Origin: Chryseobacterium sp. Tr-659
Lineage (GTDB): Bacteria > Bacteroidota > Bacteroidia > Flavobacteriales > Weeksellaceae
NCBI RefSeq assembly: GCF_011752975.1
Contig: NZ_VWWP01000001.1
Span: 62,001 to 126,000, forward strand
Direction: 5' to 3'
DNA length: 64,000 bases
In this document: positions 8,485-17,885 of the stretch, piece by piece
How positions within the stretch are numbered: position 1 is the stretch's first letter
How the letters are laid out: each line of letters starts with the position of its first letter
Translations under genes and position numbers: made by a program
Notes under the pieces: model-generated
What the model was told of the DNA's origin: nothing
What the model saw: the letters and a program-made list of their open reading frames with translations, nothing else
Databases searched by the model: none

Positions 8485-10500
8485 ATGATGAATTTTCAAA
8501 ATGTTAGATCTACTTTTAACAAAGGGGTCACTATTCCGAGTCTAATTTTTATTGTAGGAACCTGTTTTCTTTCTGCATTGTATCCTAAACAGACAGAAAG
8601 TGTGCTCAATGGAATCAAACAATTCATATTTGTTAATCTCAACTGGGTATATGTATGGTCTGTAACACTATTTGTTATTTTTCTGGTTTATCTGTTGTTC
8701 AGTAAATATTCAAATATAAAGCTTGGGGCCAATGACAGTAAACCGGAGTATTCATTCTTTTCCTGGATCTCGATGCTGTTTGCAGCCGGTATGGGAATTG
8801 GTTTGATTTACTTCAGTGTGGCTGAACCTATGCAGCATTATTCTTCAGAGCTTTTTTCAAATAACCATTATGTAAGCAGAGCCAAGCAGGCGCAGCTCTA
8901 TACCTTTTTTCACTGGGGAATTCATGCTTGGGCGATCTATGGAGTAGTAGGTCTTTCATTATCTTACTTTGCATACAGGTATAGATTGCCGCTATCATTG
9001 CGCAGTTGCTTTTATCCTCTGCTTAAAAATAAAATTAACGGAAAATGGGGTAATGCTATTGATGTTTTTGCACTTTGCTGTACCTTTTTTGGGATTACTA
9101 CCACTTTGGGTTTCGGTGTTGTTCAGATAAGCTCAGGATTGAATATACTTCATGTTACCCCTGAGAATAGTTTTATGTATCAGGTCATCATTGTGGTTTG
9201 TTTGATCTCCCTTGCTGTTATTTCTGCTATTTCAGGGGTAGGTAAAGGAGTGAAATTACTAAGCAATATTAATATAATTAGTGTTATTCTGCTTTTATTA
9301 TTTGTCCTTATTCTGGGACCAACGGTGTATCTAATCGGAAGTTTTACTGACGGATTAGGAAATTATATTAATAATTTTTTCAATCTCACCTTCAATACCC
9401 ATGTGTATGAAAAAAATGCATTACCATGGTTTTATGACTGGACGATTCTATACTGGGCATGGTGGATCTCATGGTCTCCATATGTAGGACTGTTTATTGC
9501 AAGAATTTCTAAAGGAAGAACCATTAGAGAGTTTATTCTGGCAGTTTTAATATTACCTACGCTCTTCAATTTTATCTGGATGTCTGTATTTGGTAATAGT
9601 GCCATATGGTTTGATTTGAATACAGCTCACGGACAGCTAAGTAAATTTGCAACAGACCCGGATGCATTAATGTTCAGATTTCTGGAATATATGCCATTAT
9701 CTGCTTTTACAGGTTTTTTTGTAATTCTTATCATTATCATCTTTTTTGTGACCTCTGCAGATTCAGGAATATTTGTGATGAATAGTATTGCTACAAAAAA
9801 TGCAAAAAAATCACCGAAATGGCAGATTATATTTTGGGGTGTTTTGCTGGCTGTTTTATCCCTTTTATTATTGAATGTAGGTGGTTTAAAAGCACTTCAA
9901 AGCATGACATTGATTACAGCATTGCCCTTTTCAATCATTATCATCTTATTTATTGTAAGCCTGATGAAAGGGCTTAGTATTGATCAGAAATATTATGACC
10001 GAAATTTTTCGGCTTCTACTGTGCCGTGGTCAGGCGAATTCTGGAAAGAACGTTTAAAAAATATCGTTTCCTTTAAAGATAATTCTTCCGTAGATCATTT
10101 TATTCAGGTCAAAGCAAAAGAAGCTTTTACAGATTTACAACAGGAATTTGCATCCAACGGAATTGAGGCCAAAATAAACCATTTTAATAATCCTGTCAGA
10201 ATAGAAATAGAAATACATCAGGGAGTAGTTAATAATTTTATTTATGGAATTAAAAATCAGATAAAAACAGTATCTGAATACGTAATTAACGAAGAAAATC
10301 TTCCGGATATAGAAGATAACAAAACCCATTACCCAAGATCTTATTTCGGAGATGGAAGAGAAGGATATGATGTGCAGTATTTTACTAAGAATGAGCTGAT
10401 CTCTGATGTATTGAAACATTATGAACGCTTTTTAGAGATAATTTCAGAAAAAAGAAATGAAATGTTTATCAGCAGTAATGCCAATAAGGATATGGAGTAA
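8485..10500 (+). CDS. BCCT-family transporter
   Basis: 671 aa membrane protein with 12 predicted transmembrane segments up to about residue 500. It has the BCCT motifs GMGIGLIYFSVAEP and DWTILYWAWWISWSP-x(5)-FIARISKGRTIREF. The Trp-rich segment forms the site for trimethylammonium substrates. A long cytosolic C-terminus of about 170 residues follows, as in choline-type BetT proteins. Substrate is probably betaine, choline or a related quaternary amine; position between hutI and hutG also leaves a histidine-derived compound open. ATG ATG at the start gives two possible initiations. Confidence 0.92.
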   Translation: MMNFQNVRSTFNKGVTIPSLIFIVGTCFLSALYPKQTESVLNGIKQFIFVNLNWVYVWSVTLFVIFLVYLLFSKYSNIKLGANDSKPEYSFFSWISMLFAAGMGIGLIYFSVAEPMQHYSSELFSNNHYVSRAKQAQLYTFFHWGIHAWAIYGVVGLSLSYFAYRYRLPLSLRSCFYPLLKNKINGKWGNAIDVFALCCTFFGITTTLGFGVVQISSGLNILHVTPENSFMYQVIIVVCLISLAVISAISGVGKGVKLLSNINIISVILLLLFVLILGPTVYLIGSFTDGLGNYINNFFNLTFNTHVYEKNALPWFYDWTILYWAWWISWSPYVGLFIARISKGRTIREFILAVLILPTLFNFIWMSVFGNSAIWFDLNTAHGQLSKFATDPDALMFRFLEYMPLSAFTGFFVILIIIIFFVTSADSGIFVMNSIATKNAKKSPKWQIIFWGVLLAVLSLLLLNVGGLKALQSMTLITALPFSIIIILFIVSLMKGLSIDQKYYDRNFSASTVPWSGEFWKERLKNIVSFKDNSSVDHFIQVKAKEAFTDLQQEFASNGIEAKINHFNNPVRIEIEIHQGVVNNFIYGIKNQIKTVSEYVINEENLPDIEDNKTHYPRSYFGDGREGYDVQYFTKNELISDVLKHYERFLEIISEKRNEMFISSNANKDME

Positions 10501-10625
10501 AGATATCCTGTTAATTTTATAGTGAATTCTTTGTATTATGTGTGAAAGTCACTTTTATATCTAAACAATATTAGCTAGCTTTACTGGATATAACGATGCG
10601 ACTAAAATTGAATTTTTAAAGAATT

Positions 10626-11549
10626 ATGGTTCAAAATATTTGGCAAGGCAGATTGGATGGAGAAGAACTTCTCTATCACAGAATTTTTCAAAGAGTAAAA
10701 GAAGAACGTAATTACGATGCTGTTTCAAAAGATGACTTCGCCCTGCATGGTTTTGCTGTAGATGAAGGAGTAAGGAGGAATAAAGGGCGCCAGGGAGCAA
10801 AAGAAGCACCAGATGTGATCAGGAAAAATATGTCTAACTTTCCTGTTATCGTTCCGGATTTTAAATTGCTGGATTTTGGTAATGTTACCTGTGAGGACGG
10901 AAATCTGGAAAACACTCAAAATAATCTTGCCAAAAATATTTCCAAAGTACTTTTAAAAGGTGGAAGATCTCTTGTTCTTGGAGGTGGGCATGAAGTTACT
11001 TATGCACATTATCTAGGAATAAGAACTGCTTTTCCCGAGCAGAAAATCGGAATTATCAATATCGATGCCCATTTTGATAACAGACAGCCTGAGAAAGGCA
11101 TAGGGCCAAGCTCAGGAACAGGATTCTGGCAAATTGCTCAGGAAGGACCAATCAATTCCCTTCATATCGGAATTCAAAGAAATTCAAATACCTTGAAGCT
11201 TTTTGATACTGCTCATCAGTATGGGATGAAATATATTTTATCAGACGAACTATTTTTCGAAAATCTTTCTTCCGTTTATCAACGCATTGATGAATTGCTG
11301 GACAGCGTAGATTATGCCTATCTCACAATCTGTATGGATGTTTTTAATGCCTCAATCGCACCGGGAGTTTCAGCATCTGCCTATAACGGAATTTTTGCAG
11401 ATACTGCTTTCATGCATTTTTACAGACATATCCTTAAAAACAAAAAGCTTATTGCGCTGGATGTTGCAGAGGTAAACCCTGCTTATGATATTCAGGACAG
11501 AACAGCAAGACTGGCCGCATGTCTTGTGAATGAGTGGTTTATGGTTTAA
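10626..11549 (+). CDS. hutG: Formimidoylglutamase (arginase fold)
   Basis: 307 aa ureohydrolase. Likely converts N-formimidoyl-L-glutamate to glutamate and formamide, the step after HutI. The binuclear manganese site is visible in GGGHEVTYAH and NIDAHFDNR. The third metal motif reads TICMDVFNASIAPGVSA: the first Asp of the usual DxD pair is Cys while the second is kept. I recall HutG-type members with this variation, but this should be checked. No signal peptide. Confidence 0.88.
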   Translation: MVQNIWQGRLDGEELLYHRIFQRVKEERNYDAVSKDDFALHGFAVDEGVRRNKGRQGAKEAPDVIRKNMSNFPVIVPDFKLLDFGNVTCEDGNLENTQNNLAKNISKVLLKGGRSLVLGGGHEVTYAHYLGIRTAFPEQKIGIINIDAHFDNRQPEKGIGPSSGTGFWQIAQEGPINSLHIGIQRNSNTLKLFDTAHQYGMKYILSDELFFENLSSVYQRIDELLDSVDYAYLTICMDVFNASIAPGVSASAYNGIFADTAFMHFYRHILKNKKLIALDVAEVNPAYDIQDRTARLAACLVNEWFMV

Positions 11550-11561
11550 GAAAGAAAGCTT

Positions 11562-11569
11562 TAACTTTG
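11562..11569 (+). promoter_or_regulatory. Possible -7 box upstream of the aldehyde dehydrogenase
   Basis: TAACTTTG fits TAnnTTTG and lies 13 bp after the hutG stop. It would give a leader of about 115 nt before the dehydrogenase ATG. No convincing -33 box. Confidence 0.35.
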
Positions 11570-11691
11570 CAATAGAAAAAATCATTATTTTATATCATCT
11601 TAAGGAACAAATTTTGTTGCTCTCATGATGCTTTTTACATAAAAGGCATTAATAAATTCAATTTTTTTGAATTTAAAACAGAAATTACATT

Positions 11692-12987
11692 ATGGAACAA
11701 TCAATTGAAAATAAACTTATCAAAGCGGATAAGGCATTTTCAGAATGGAGAAAAGTACCATTCGAAGACAAACAGAAACTCATCGCAAAGGCTGCAGACA
11801 TTTTAAAAACCCGATCTGAAAAGTTTGGAACCATCATTACTAAGGAAATGAATAAACCTATTTCAGAATCAATTGCTGAGGTAGAAAAGTGTGCATTAAT
11901 GATGAATTATTATGCAGATGCTGAAAATATTTTAAAACCCGAAAAGATTGAATCTGAATTTGCCTATTCTGAAGTTCATTATGTTCCAAAAGGAGTAATT
12001 TTAGGAGTAATGCCTTGGAATTTTCCTTTCTGGCAGGTACTAAGATTTGCTGTTCCTGCAATTCTTGCGGGAAATGCAGTCGTTTTAAAACATGCCTCAA
12101 TTTGTTTCGGAAGCGGAAATGCAATTGAAGATGTTCTTCTGGAGGCAGGTTTCCCGGAAGGCATTTTCCAGAATCTTGAAGTTGGACATCAGGCCGTAAA
12201 AGAAATTCTTGAACATGATACTGTAAAAGGAGTAAGCCTTACAGGAAGTGGAAAAGCCGGTGGAGAAGTAGCATCCATTGCAGGATTAAATATCAAAAAA
12301 TCTTTACTTGAATTAGGAGGAAGCGATGCTTTTATCATTTTTGATGATGCAGATCTGGATGAAGCTGCAAAAGCAGGAGCAAAATCAAGATTGCAGAACT
12401 GCGGGCAAACCTGTACTGCTGCAAAAAGATTTATTATCGATGAAAAAATTGAAGATGAGTTCTTACCGAAATTCATTGAAGAATATAAAAAATACGAAAT
12501 CGGGGATCCTTTAAATAAAGAAACTAAATTGGCAGGGATGGCAAGACCGGACCTTGCAGATGAATTGGAAGCTCAGTTCAACAGAGCGTTGGAAAACGGT
12601 GCTGAAATTATTATTCCTTTAGAAAGAATCTCGGAAAACGAATTCAAACCAGGCTTAATCAGAGTTCAGGAAGGTAATCCGATTTTAAAAGAAGAGCTTT
12701 TCGGACCTCTTGGAATAGTAATGACTGCTAAAAGTGATGAAGAAGCTTTACAGATGGCCAATAATATTCCTTTCGGGCTTTCAAACTCAGTTTGGACGAA
12801 GACCATAGAGCGCCAGTTGTTCTTTATTGAAAACCTTGAATCAGGAACCGTAAATATTAACAGAATGACCAGTTCTGATCCGCGTTTTCCATTTGGGGGA
12901 AGCAAGGCTTCAGGATATGGAACAGAGCTTTCTTTACTGGCCTTAAAAGAGTTTGTAACAGCGAAAACTGTTGTAGGGAAGTATTAA
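11692..12987 (+). CDS. Aldehyde dehydrogenase, succinate-semialdehyde type
   Basis: 431 aa NAD(P)-dependent aldehyde dehydrogenase. Catalytic Cys is at about 241 (NCGQTCTAAKRF) and general-base Glu at about 207 (LLELGGSDAF). The MPWNFPFWQ dinucleotide-binding loop, SLTGSGKAG glycine turn and EELFGPLG motif are present. It is shorter than the common 450-490 aa because the N-terminal region is compact. The sequence resembles Sad/GabD-type succinate-semialdehyde dehydrogenases, but the substrate is inferred from family resemblance only. Confidence 0.88.
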   Translation: MEQSIENKLIKADKAFSEWRKVPFEDKQKLIAKAADILKTRSEKFGTIITKEMNKPISESIAEVEKCALMMNYYADAENILKPEKIESEFAYSEVHYVPKGVILGVMPWNFPFWQVLRFAVPAILAGNAVVLKHASICFGSGNAIEDVLLEAGFPEGIFQNLEVGHQAVKEILEHDTVKGVSLTGSGKAGGEVASIAGLNIKKSLLELGGSDAFIIFDDADLDEAAKAGAKSRLQNCGQTCTAAKRFIIDEKIEDEFLPKFIEEYKKYEIGDPLNKETKLAGMARPDLADELEAQFNRALENGAEIIIPLERISENEFKPGLIRVQEGNPILKEELFGPLGIVMTAKSDEEALQMANNIPFGLSNSVWTKTIERQLFFIENLESGTVNINRMTSSDPRFPFGGSKASGYGTELSLLALKEFVTAKTVVGKY

Positions 12988-12994
12988 TATAGAA

Positions 12995-13013
12995 AGGAAG
13001 CTGGAAGAGGGAG
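12995..13013 (+). repeat. Copy of a GGAAGCTGGAAG-type dispersed repeat
   Basis: AGGAAGCTGGAAGAGGGAG lies 8 bp after the aldehyde dehydrogenase stop. The same unit, more diverged, recurs three times in frame inside the T9SS propeller gene at 25.5-26.5 kb. An AAGCTTCTTCAAGCTT palindrome follows at 13046-13061. Confidence 0.55.
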
Positions 13014-13075
13014 TGGGACGTTTACAAAAACATCTTACAATAATAAGCTTCTTCAAGCTTCAAATCATAAAAACA

Positions 13076-13106
13076 AAAACTCACGAAAATTATTCGTGAG
13101 TTTTTT
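13076..13106 (+). terminator. Bidirectional terminator between aldehyde dehydrogenase and pyk
   Basis: Inverted repeat AAACTCACGAA / TTCGTGAGTTT with T runs on both strands. It serves the plus-strand dehydrogenase and probably also the minus-strand operon that ends at pyk (stop 13160). Confidence 0.85.
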
Positions 13107-13159
13107 ATTGATAAGAAAGCAATTTCGCCCATTAGCTATTTGCCTTTTAGCTTTAAAAT

Positions 13160-14605
13160 TTAAACTGTAGTCAGTCTCAATGTATTCGTTTTACCACCTT
13201 CATATGATGGTGTCGCATTGATATTGATCACAAAATCTCCGGTTTCGATATAACCGTAATTGTGTGTCAGCATGTTTACCTGAATAATTGTTTCATCCGT
13301 AGACTTCTTCATATCATAATAGTAAGCGTGAACCCCCCAAAGAAGATTTAACATGGTAATAACTCTTCTGTTACCACTATATACGATAATGTGAGAATTA
13401 GGTCTGTGTGCCGCCAGCTGGAATGCTGTATATCCTGAATGAGTAAGCGTTACGATAGCAGAAACGTTTGTTGTTTTAGCAATTCTTACCGCTGCAAGAC
13501 AAACTCTGTTCGTAATAAACCTTTCATCGATACAGTTGTAATCTTTTTCGATAGGCTCGTTTTTATGTTGATAAAAATGAGTTGTTTCAATATTCTTTAC
13601 AATTTTAGCCATGTTTTCCACAACCTGTACCGGATATCTACCTACAGAAGTCTCTCCTGAAAGCATTACCGCATCAGCGCCATCCAATACGGAGTTAGCA
13701 ACGTCATTTACCTCTGCTCTTGTTGGTGTTAAACTGTTGATCATTGTTTCCATCATCTGGGTAGCAATGATTACGGGCTTTGAATAAAACCTTGCCTTTT
13801 CAACAAGATTTTTCTGGATGGCAGGAACTTCTTCCATTGGAACTTCAACTCCAAGGTCACCTCTGGCAACCATTAATCCATCACATTCAACAAGAATCTC
13901 TTCAATATTTTTAACCCCTTCAGGTTTTTCAATCTTCGCAATAATCGGAGTTTTGAATTTTCCGTTTGGATGTTTGGAGATTAATTCTTTCAGATCAATA
14001 ATATCCTGTGCATGGCGTACAAAGGAAAGCGCAATCCAGTCAACCTCCATATCAAGCATGAAATTGGCATCCTGAATGTCTTTCTCTGTTAATGCAGGAA
14101 GAGATACATTGGTATTAGGAAGGTTTACTCCTTTTTTAGAGCTCAAAGGTCCCCCTTGAATTGTTTTCGCTTTTACAGTATCTTTTTCATTGGTTTCAGT
14201 AACTTCCAATACCAGTTTCCCATCATCAATAAGGATTCTTTCCCCTACTTTTACATCTTGTGGAAACTGTTGGTAAGTCATATATACCTTGGTAGAATCT
14301 CCTTCCATCTTTTCATTGGTGAAAGTAAGAATGTCCCCGGGATTTAAGTAAGAGCCTTCTTTTACAACGCCTACTCTTAGCTTAGGACCCTGAAGATCTC
14401 CTAAAATACCCACTGAATAACCATACTCGCTGTTTAGCTCTCTAATTATATCAATATTTTGGCGAACTAAGTCGTAATCTGCATGTGAAAAATTTATTCT
14501 GAAAATATCAACACCCGCTTTCATTAAATCTAACATAACCTCCTTCGATGATGAAGCCGGCCCTAGTGTTGCGATAATTTTTGTCTTCTTTAAATACTTA
14601 TTCAT
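13160..14605 (-). CDS. pyk: Pyruvate kinase
   Basis: 481 aa from the ATG at 14605. Transfers phosphate from phosphoenolpyruvate to ADP in glycolysis. It has the N-terminal TKIIATLGPASSS, the active-site block IIAKIEKPEGVKNI and metal-binding ARGDLGVEVPMEEVP, the nearby MMETMINSLTPTRAEVNDVANSVLDG stretch (shown here only as its MMETM and EVNDVANS parts), and a C-terminal effector domain. An upstream in-frame ATG at 14635 adds ten residues that overlap the previous gene. The 14605 start is preferred because it gives the family N-terminus and the ATGAATAA overlap with the upstream stop, typical of translational coupling. Last gene of the acpP operon. Confidence 0.96.
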   Translation of the reverse strand: MNKYLKKTKIIATLGPASSSKEVMLDLMKAGVDIFRINFSHADYDLVRQNIDIIRELNSEYGYSVGILGDLQGPKLRVGVVKEGSYLNPGDILTFTNEKMEGDSTKVYMTYQQFPQDVKVGERILIDDGKLVLEVTETNEKDTVKAKTIQGGPLSSKKGVNLPNTNVSLPALTEKDIQDANFMLDMEVDWIALSFVRHAQDIIDLKELISKHPNGKFKTPIIAKIEKPEGVKNIEEILVECDGLMVARGDLGVEVPMEEVPAIQKNLVEKARFYSKPVIIATQMMETMINSLTPTRAEVNDVANSVLDGADAVMLSGETSVGRYPVQVVENMAKIVKNIETTHFYQHKNEPIEKDYNCIDERFITNRVCLAAVRIAKTTNVSAIVTLTHSGYTAFQLAAHRPNSHIIVYSGNRRVITMLNLLWGVHAYYYDMKKSTDETIIQVNMLTHNYGYIETGDFVININATPSYEGGKTNTLRLTTV

Positions 14606-15071
14606 AATACTGGATAATTTGATAAAGTTCTTCATCAGAACTCAGTGTGTAATCTTGAATTGGAAACACAAGATTTTCAGGGAGCAAAATTACGGAAAAA
14701 TCAGGAAACTGTTCCGAACTATGTAGAATATATTCCACATCTACCTGATTATTTAATAAAAATTTAATGTTTTCTTCTTGTGTAAAGAGTTCGGTCTGAA
14801 CTTTTTTTTGCTTACTTTCCGAAGATTTATTGGAAATAAAAGTAAAACAGGTCTTGGAATACTTGTGATAGGCCTCAAATCTTGGAAAAAAATAATCATA
14901 ATAATCCCCATGAAGAACAAAATCTTTTTTTCTTGAAAAACTGAGGTTGTTGGTCTGATTTATTTTGTAGAAAAACTCATGAGCAGGTATATCTTTTGCT
15001 AATCTTACCAATCCTATGGCAATATCTTCAAATTCTATATCATCAAGATCATAAAGTTTTTGAATTTCCAA
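14598..15071 (-). CDS. IPExxxDY-like small protein
   Basis: 157 aa cytosolic protein of the kind found between rnc and pyk in flavobacteria. It contains DIPAHEFFYKIN, DYYDYFFPRFEAYH and the C-terminal LLPENLVFPIQDYTLSSDEE block, similar to the Bacteroidota IPExxxDY family. Function is unknown. It overlaps rnc by 23 bp at its start and pyk by 8 bp at its end, so its translation is tied to both neighbours. That tight coupling suggests a conserved housekeeping role. Confidence 0.7.
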   Translation of the reverse strand: MEIQKLYDLDDIEFEDIAIGLVRLAKDIPAHEFFYKINQTNNLSFSRKKDFVLHGDYYDYFFPRFEAYHKYSKTCFTFISNKSSESKQKKVQTELFTQEENIKFLLNNQVDVEYILHSSEQFPDFSVILLPENLVFPIQDYTLSSDEELYQIIQYYE

Positions 15072-15813
15072 GTATATTTTCCTTTTTATTTAAAATATAA
15101 AATGCCCTTTGTGCTGCTTTTTCCTCTGCCTTCTTCTTGGATGTTTCTGTTGCATTGGCAATTTTTTCTTCCCCCAGCCACACGTGGCATCTGAATACTA
15201 CAGATTTATTAGCTTGTATTTCCTCGCAGGTTTCGTACTTTATATTAACCTTCTTCTTTTGGCTCCATTCAAGCAGGAGGCCTTTATAGCTTACAATCTT
15301 GTTCTCAAGCTTGTTGATCTCAGAAGGGGTAAGGAGCTTTTCCAGAATGATCTTTTTACAGGTATCATAATGGAAATCTAAATAAACGGCACCAATTAAG
15401 GCTTCAAATAAATTTCCGGAAATATTCTCCCCCAAAGCTGAAGAACTGTTCTGCTTCTGCAGAAGGTTGGTAAGCTTGAGGTCTTCTCCTAATTTATTAA
15501 GGTTTTTCCTATTAACAATCTTAGATTTCATCTGTGTCAGATATCCTTCATTAGCCTGAGGATAGGTCTGGAACAAATGACAAGAAATAATTGTACCCAA
15601 AACAGAATCTCCTAAAAATTCAAGTCTCTCGTAGTTGCTGTCTTGATTTTTAGAAGAATTTTTCAAAGAAAAAGCTTCACGATAAAGAGCAATATTTTGA
15701 ACCTCTGCACCCAATACTTTTCGAAGCTCGGTACTGAGAAAATATTCTCTCTCCGTTAATTGTCTTTTTCTTTTTTTGAGAAGGAATTTAGAAAAGTATT
15801 TCTGTAACTCCAT
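15049..15813 (-). CDS. rnc: Ribonuclease III
   Basis: 254 aa double-strand-specific endoribonuclease for rRNA and mRNA processing. The signature ERLEFLGDSVLG carries the catalytic acidic residues, and a second acidic site is in NLFEALIGAVYLD. A C-terminal double-stranded RNA-binding domain covers about residues 170-245 (SYKGLLLEWSQKK ... KKAEEKAAQRAFYIL). The N-terminal basic extension (KKRKRQL) is usual for this lineage. It starts 9 bp after fabF. Confidence 0.96.
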   Translation of the reverse strand: MELQKYFSKFLLKKRKRQLTEREYFLSTELRKVLGAEVQNIALYREAFSLKNSSKNQDSNYERLEFLGDSVLGTIISCHLFQTYPQANEGYLTQMKSKIVNRKNLNKLGEDLKLTNLLQKQNSSSALGENISGNLFEALIGAVYLDFHYDTCKKIILEKLLTPSEINKLENKIVSYKGLLLEWSQKKKVNIKYETCEEIQANKSVVFRCHVWLGEEKIANATETSKKKAEEKAAQRAFYILNKKENILGNSKTL

Positions 15814-15822
15814 TCATTGAAT

Positions 15823-17067
15823 TTAGATTTTCTTAAATAGAACGCAAGCGTTATGCCCGCCAAATCCAAAAGTATTGCTCATGGCTACTTTTACATCTTT
15901 CTTCACAGCGTCATTGAACGTAAAGTTCAGTCTGCTATCAATATTTTCATCATCAGTAAAATGATTGATGGTAGGAGGAACAATACCATGAATAATAGTT
16001 CCTAATGCAGCAATAGCCTCAATCACACCCGCAGCACCTAAAAGGTGGCCTGTCATTGATTTTGTAGAATTAATCTGAATGTCATAAGCATGCTCGCCTA
16101 ATAATTTAGAAATTGCATTAGATTCTGCGATGTCTCCTAATGGAGTAGATGTACCATGCATGTTGATATGATCTACTTCATCAGCAGTTAAGCCTGCATC
16201 TTCTAAACAGCTTTTCATTACCAGATAAGCGCCAAGGCCTTCAGGATGAGGAGCGGTCATGTGGTGTGCATCTGCACTTAGACCCCCTCCCAATAATTCT
16301 GCATAAATTGTAGCACCACGTTTTACGGCGTGCTCATATTCCTCAAGAACGATACATCCTGCTCCTTCACCCAGTACAAATCCATCTCTGTCTTTGTCGA
16401 AAGGTCTTGAAGCTGTTTTAGGATCGTCATTTCTTGTAGAAAGTGCCATCATTGCATTGAATCCACCAACACCACTTGCTGTAACGGCTGCTTCAGAGCC
16501 TCCGCAAACAATTACGTCCGCTTTTCCTAATTGGATCAGCATTTTGGAATCAATTATAGCATTTGCTGAAGATGCACATGCAGATACGGTGGTATAGTTT
16601 GGTCCGTGGAAGCCATACTCAATAGAGATGTGACCAGGAGTAATATCCGCAATCATTTTTGGGATAAAGAACGGGTTGAATCTCGGAATTTCCGTGTTAG
16701 CCCATCCTAATACTTCAGTTTCAAATGTCTCTAAACCTCCGATTCCGGAACCCCAAATGACACCAACTCTGTTTTTATCTACATTGTCTTCAATAATTCC
16801 GGAGTGTGCTACTGCTTCTTTTGCAGCAACAAGTCCCAATTGAGTATTTCGGTCCATTTTTTTAGCCTCTTTCTTATCGAAATGCTGTAACGGATCGAAA
16901 TTTTTCACCTCACAAGCGAACTTTGTCTTAAAGTTTGTGGCATCAAAAAGAGTAATCGGAGCGGCACCGCTCTCACCTTTCACAAGATTTTCCCAGTATT
17001 CTTTTGCATTATTTCCTATTGGTGTTATTGCTCCAAATCCGGTTACAACTACTCTTTTTAATTCCAT
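15823..17067 (-). CDS. fabF: 3-oxoacyl-ACP synthase II
   Basis: 414 aa condensing enzyme of fatty-acid elongation that adds malonyl-ACP to acyl-ACP. The Cys-His-His triad is visible: nucleophile in TTVSACASSANAI, first His in HINMHGTSTPLGD, second His in KSMTGHLLGAAG. The C-terminus has the FGFGGHNACVLF loop. It follows acpP by 34 bp, the usual acpP-fabF-rnc order. Confidence 0.98.
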   Translation of the reverse strand: MELKRVVVTGFGAITPIGNNAKEYWENLVKGESGAAPITLFDATNFKTKFACEVKNFDPLQHFDKKEAKKMDRNTQLGLVAAKEAVAHSGIIEDNVDKNRVGVIWGSGIGGLETFETEVLGWANTEIPRFNPFFIPKMIADITPGHISIEYGFHGPNYTTVSACASSANAIIDSKMLIQLGKADVIVCGGSEAAVTASGVGGFNAMMALSTRNDDPKTASRPFDKDRDGFVLGEGAGCIVLEEYEHAVKRGATIYAELLGGGLSADAHHMTAPHPEGLGAYLVMKSCLEDAGLTADEVDHINMHGTSTPLGDIAESNAISKLLGEHAYDIQINSTKSMTGHLLGAAGVIEAIAALGTIIHGIVPPTINHFTDDENIDSRLNFTFNDAVKKDVKVAMSNTFGFGGHNACVLFKKI

Positions 17068-17101
17068 AAACTTTGTTTAATTTCTTTTTTGTTGAAGAAT
17101 A

Positions 17102-17341
17102 TTATTTATTTACTACTTCTTCGATGTAAGCGATAGCGTGTCCTACAGTAGTAATTTTTTCAGCCTGATCATCAGGGATTTGAATGTTAAATTCTTTTTC
17201 AAATTCCATGATTAACTCAACTGTATCTAGTGAATCAGCTCCTAAATCGTTAGTGAAGCTAGCTTCAGGAGTTACTTCTGTTTCTTCAACGTCAAGCTTA
17301 TCAGCGATGATAGCTTTTACTCTTGATGCAATGTCTGACAT
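17102..17341 (-). CDS. acpP: Acyl carrier protein
   Basis: 79 aa acidic helical protein. Ser37 in [15 protein letters not shown] is the site for 4'-phosphopantetheine, which carries the growing acyl chain. Length and fold are standard. It is the first gene of the operon, and a -7 box lies about 30 bp upstream. Confidence 0.98.
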   Translation of the reverse strand: MSDIASRVKAIIADKLDVEETEVTPEASFTNDLGADSLDTVELIMEFEKEFNIQIPDDQAEKITTVGHAIAYIEEVVNK

Positions 17342-17372
17342 AGTAAATTATTTTTTTAATTGTTAGATGGTG

Positions 17373-17380
17373 CAAATATA
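17373..17380 (-). promoter_or_regulatory. -7 promoter box of the acpP operon
   Basis: Minus-strand TATATTTG, a perfect TAnnTTTG, 31 bp upstream of the acpP ATG. Confidence 0.7.
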
Positions 17381-17394
17381 TAAAATTCTTTACG

Positions 17395-17785
17395 ATAAAA
17401 CATTTTTTTAGTCTTTTTTGTGGACAGGAAGCTTTCATTTTAGATTGTTTAGCTTTACTCTTTTAGTTTTCAGGTGTTTATATTTTAGTTAATAGATAAT
17501 ACAGAATTTCAATTTCTGACAAGTTGATCCATTTTAAGGATAAGCTGTTTTTAATAAGGGATGGTTTTTATCTTTATAAAGTGTTTTGGGTTTAAAAAGT
17601 GATACGCTTGATGCGTATAATGGGAAGGTCAGTTTTGCATATGAGGTGGGGTTTTGGCTTTATAAAAAATCAATATATTCTTCTGGAAATGTTTTATCTG
17701 AAAAAATTCAAATCTATATAGAAATTAAAAGAAGAAATACATCCATATTTAACTACTAAAATAATGGCAGCATAAGACTTAATTT
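17395..17785. other. Intergenic stretch with one tentative ORF relic
   Basis: About 390 bp of mostly AT-rich DNA. The only structure I see is a plus-strand open frame at 17580-17759 (60 codons, possible TTG start 17586). It reads DTLDAYNGKVSFAYEVGFWL followed by YKKSIYSS. It could be a gene remnant or chance. No tRNA or clear promoter was seen. Confidence 0.3.
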
Positions 17786-17820
17786 AAAAAGAAAGAGCCC
17801 GATAAAATATCGGGCTCTTT
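17786..17820 (-). terminator. Terminator of the RHS toxin operon
   Basis: Perfect inverted repeat AAAGAGCCCGATA / TATCGGGCTCTTT. On the minus strand it runs into TTTCTTTTTAAATT. It lies 66 bp after the candidate immunity gene's stop. Confidence 0.88.
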
Positions 17821-17885
17821 ATAATCAAAGATTATTTAATTTGGTCTAAACTTTTGGAAGCACTATAAATAGGTAGCATTTAATA

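Noticed and set aside
14605..14635. Extended N-terminus of pyruvate kinase
   Set aside because: The extra ten residues are not family-like and overlap the upstream gene. ATG 14605 gives the standard N-terminus and a coupling overlap.
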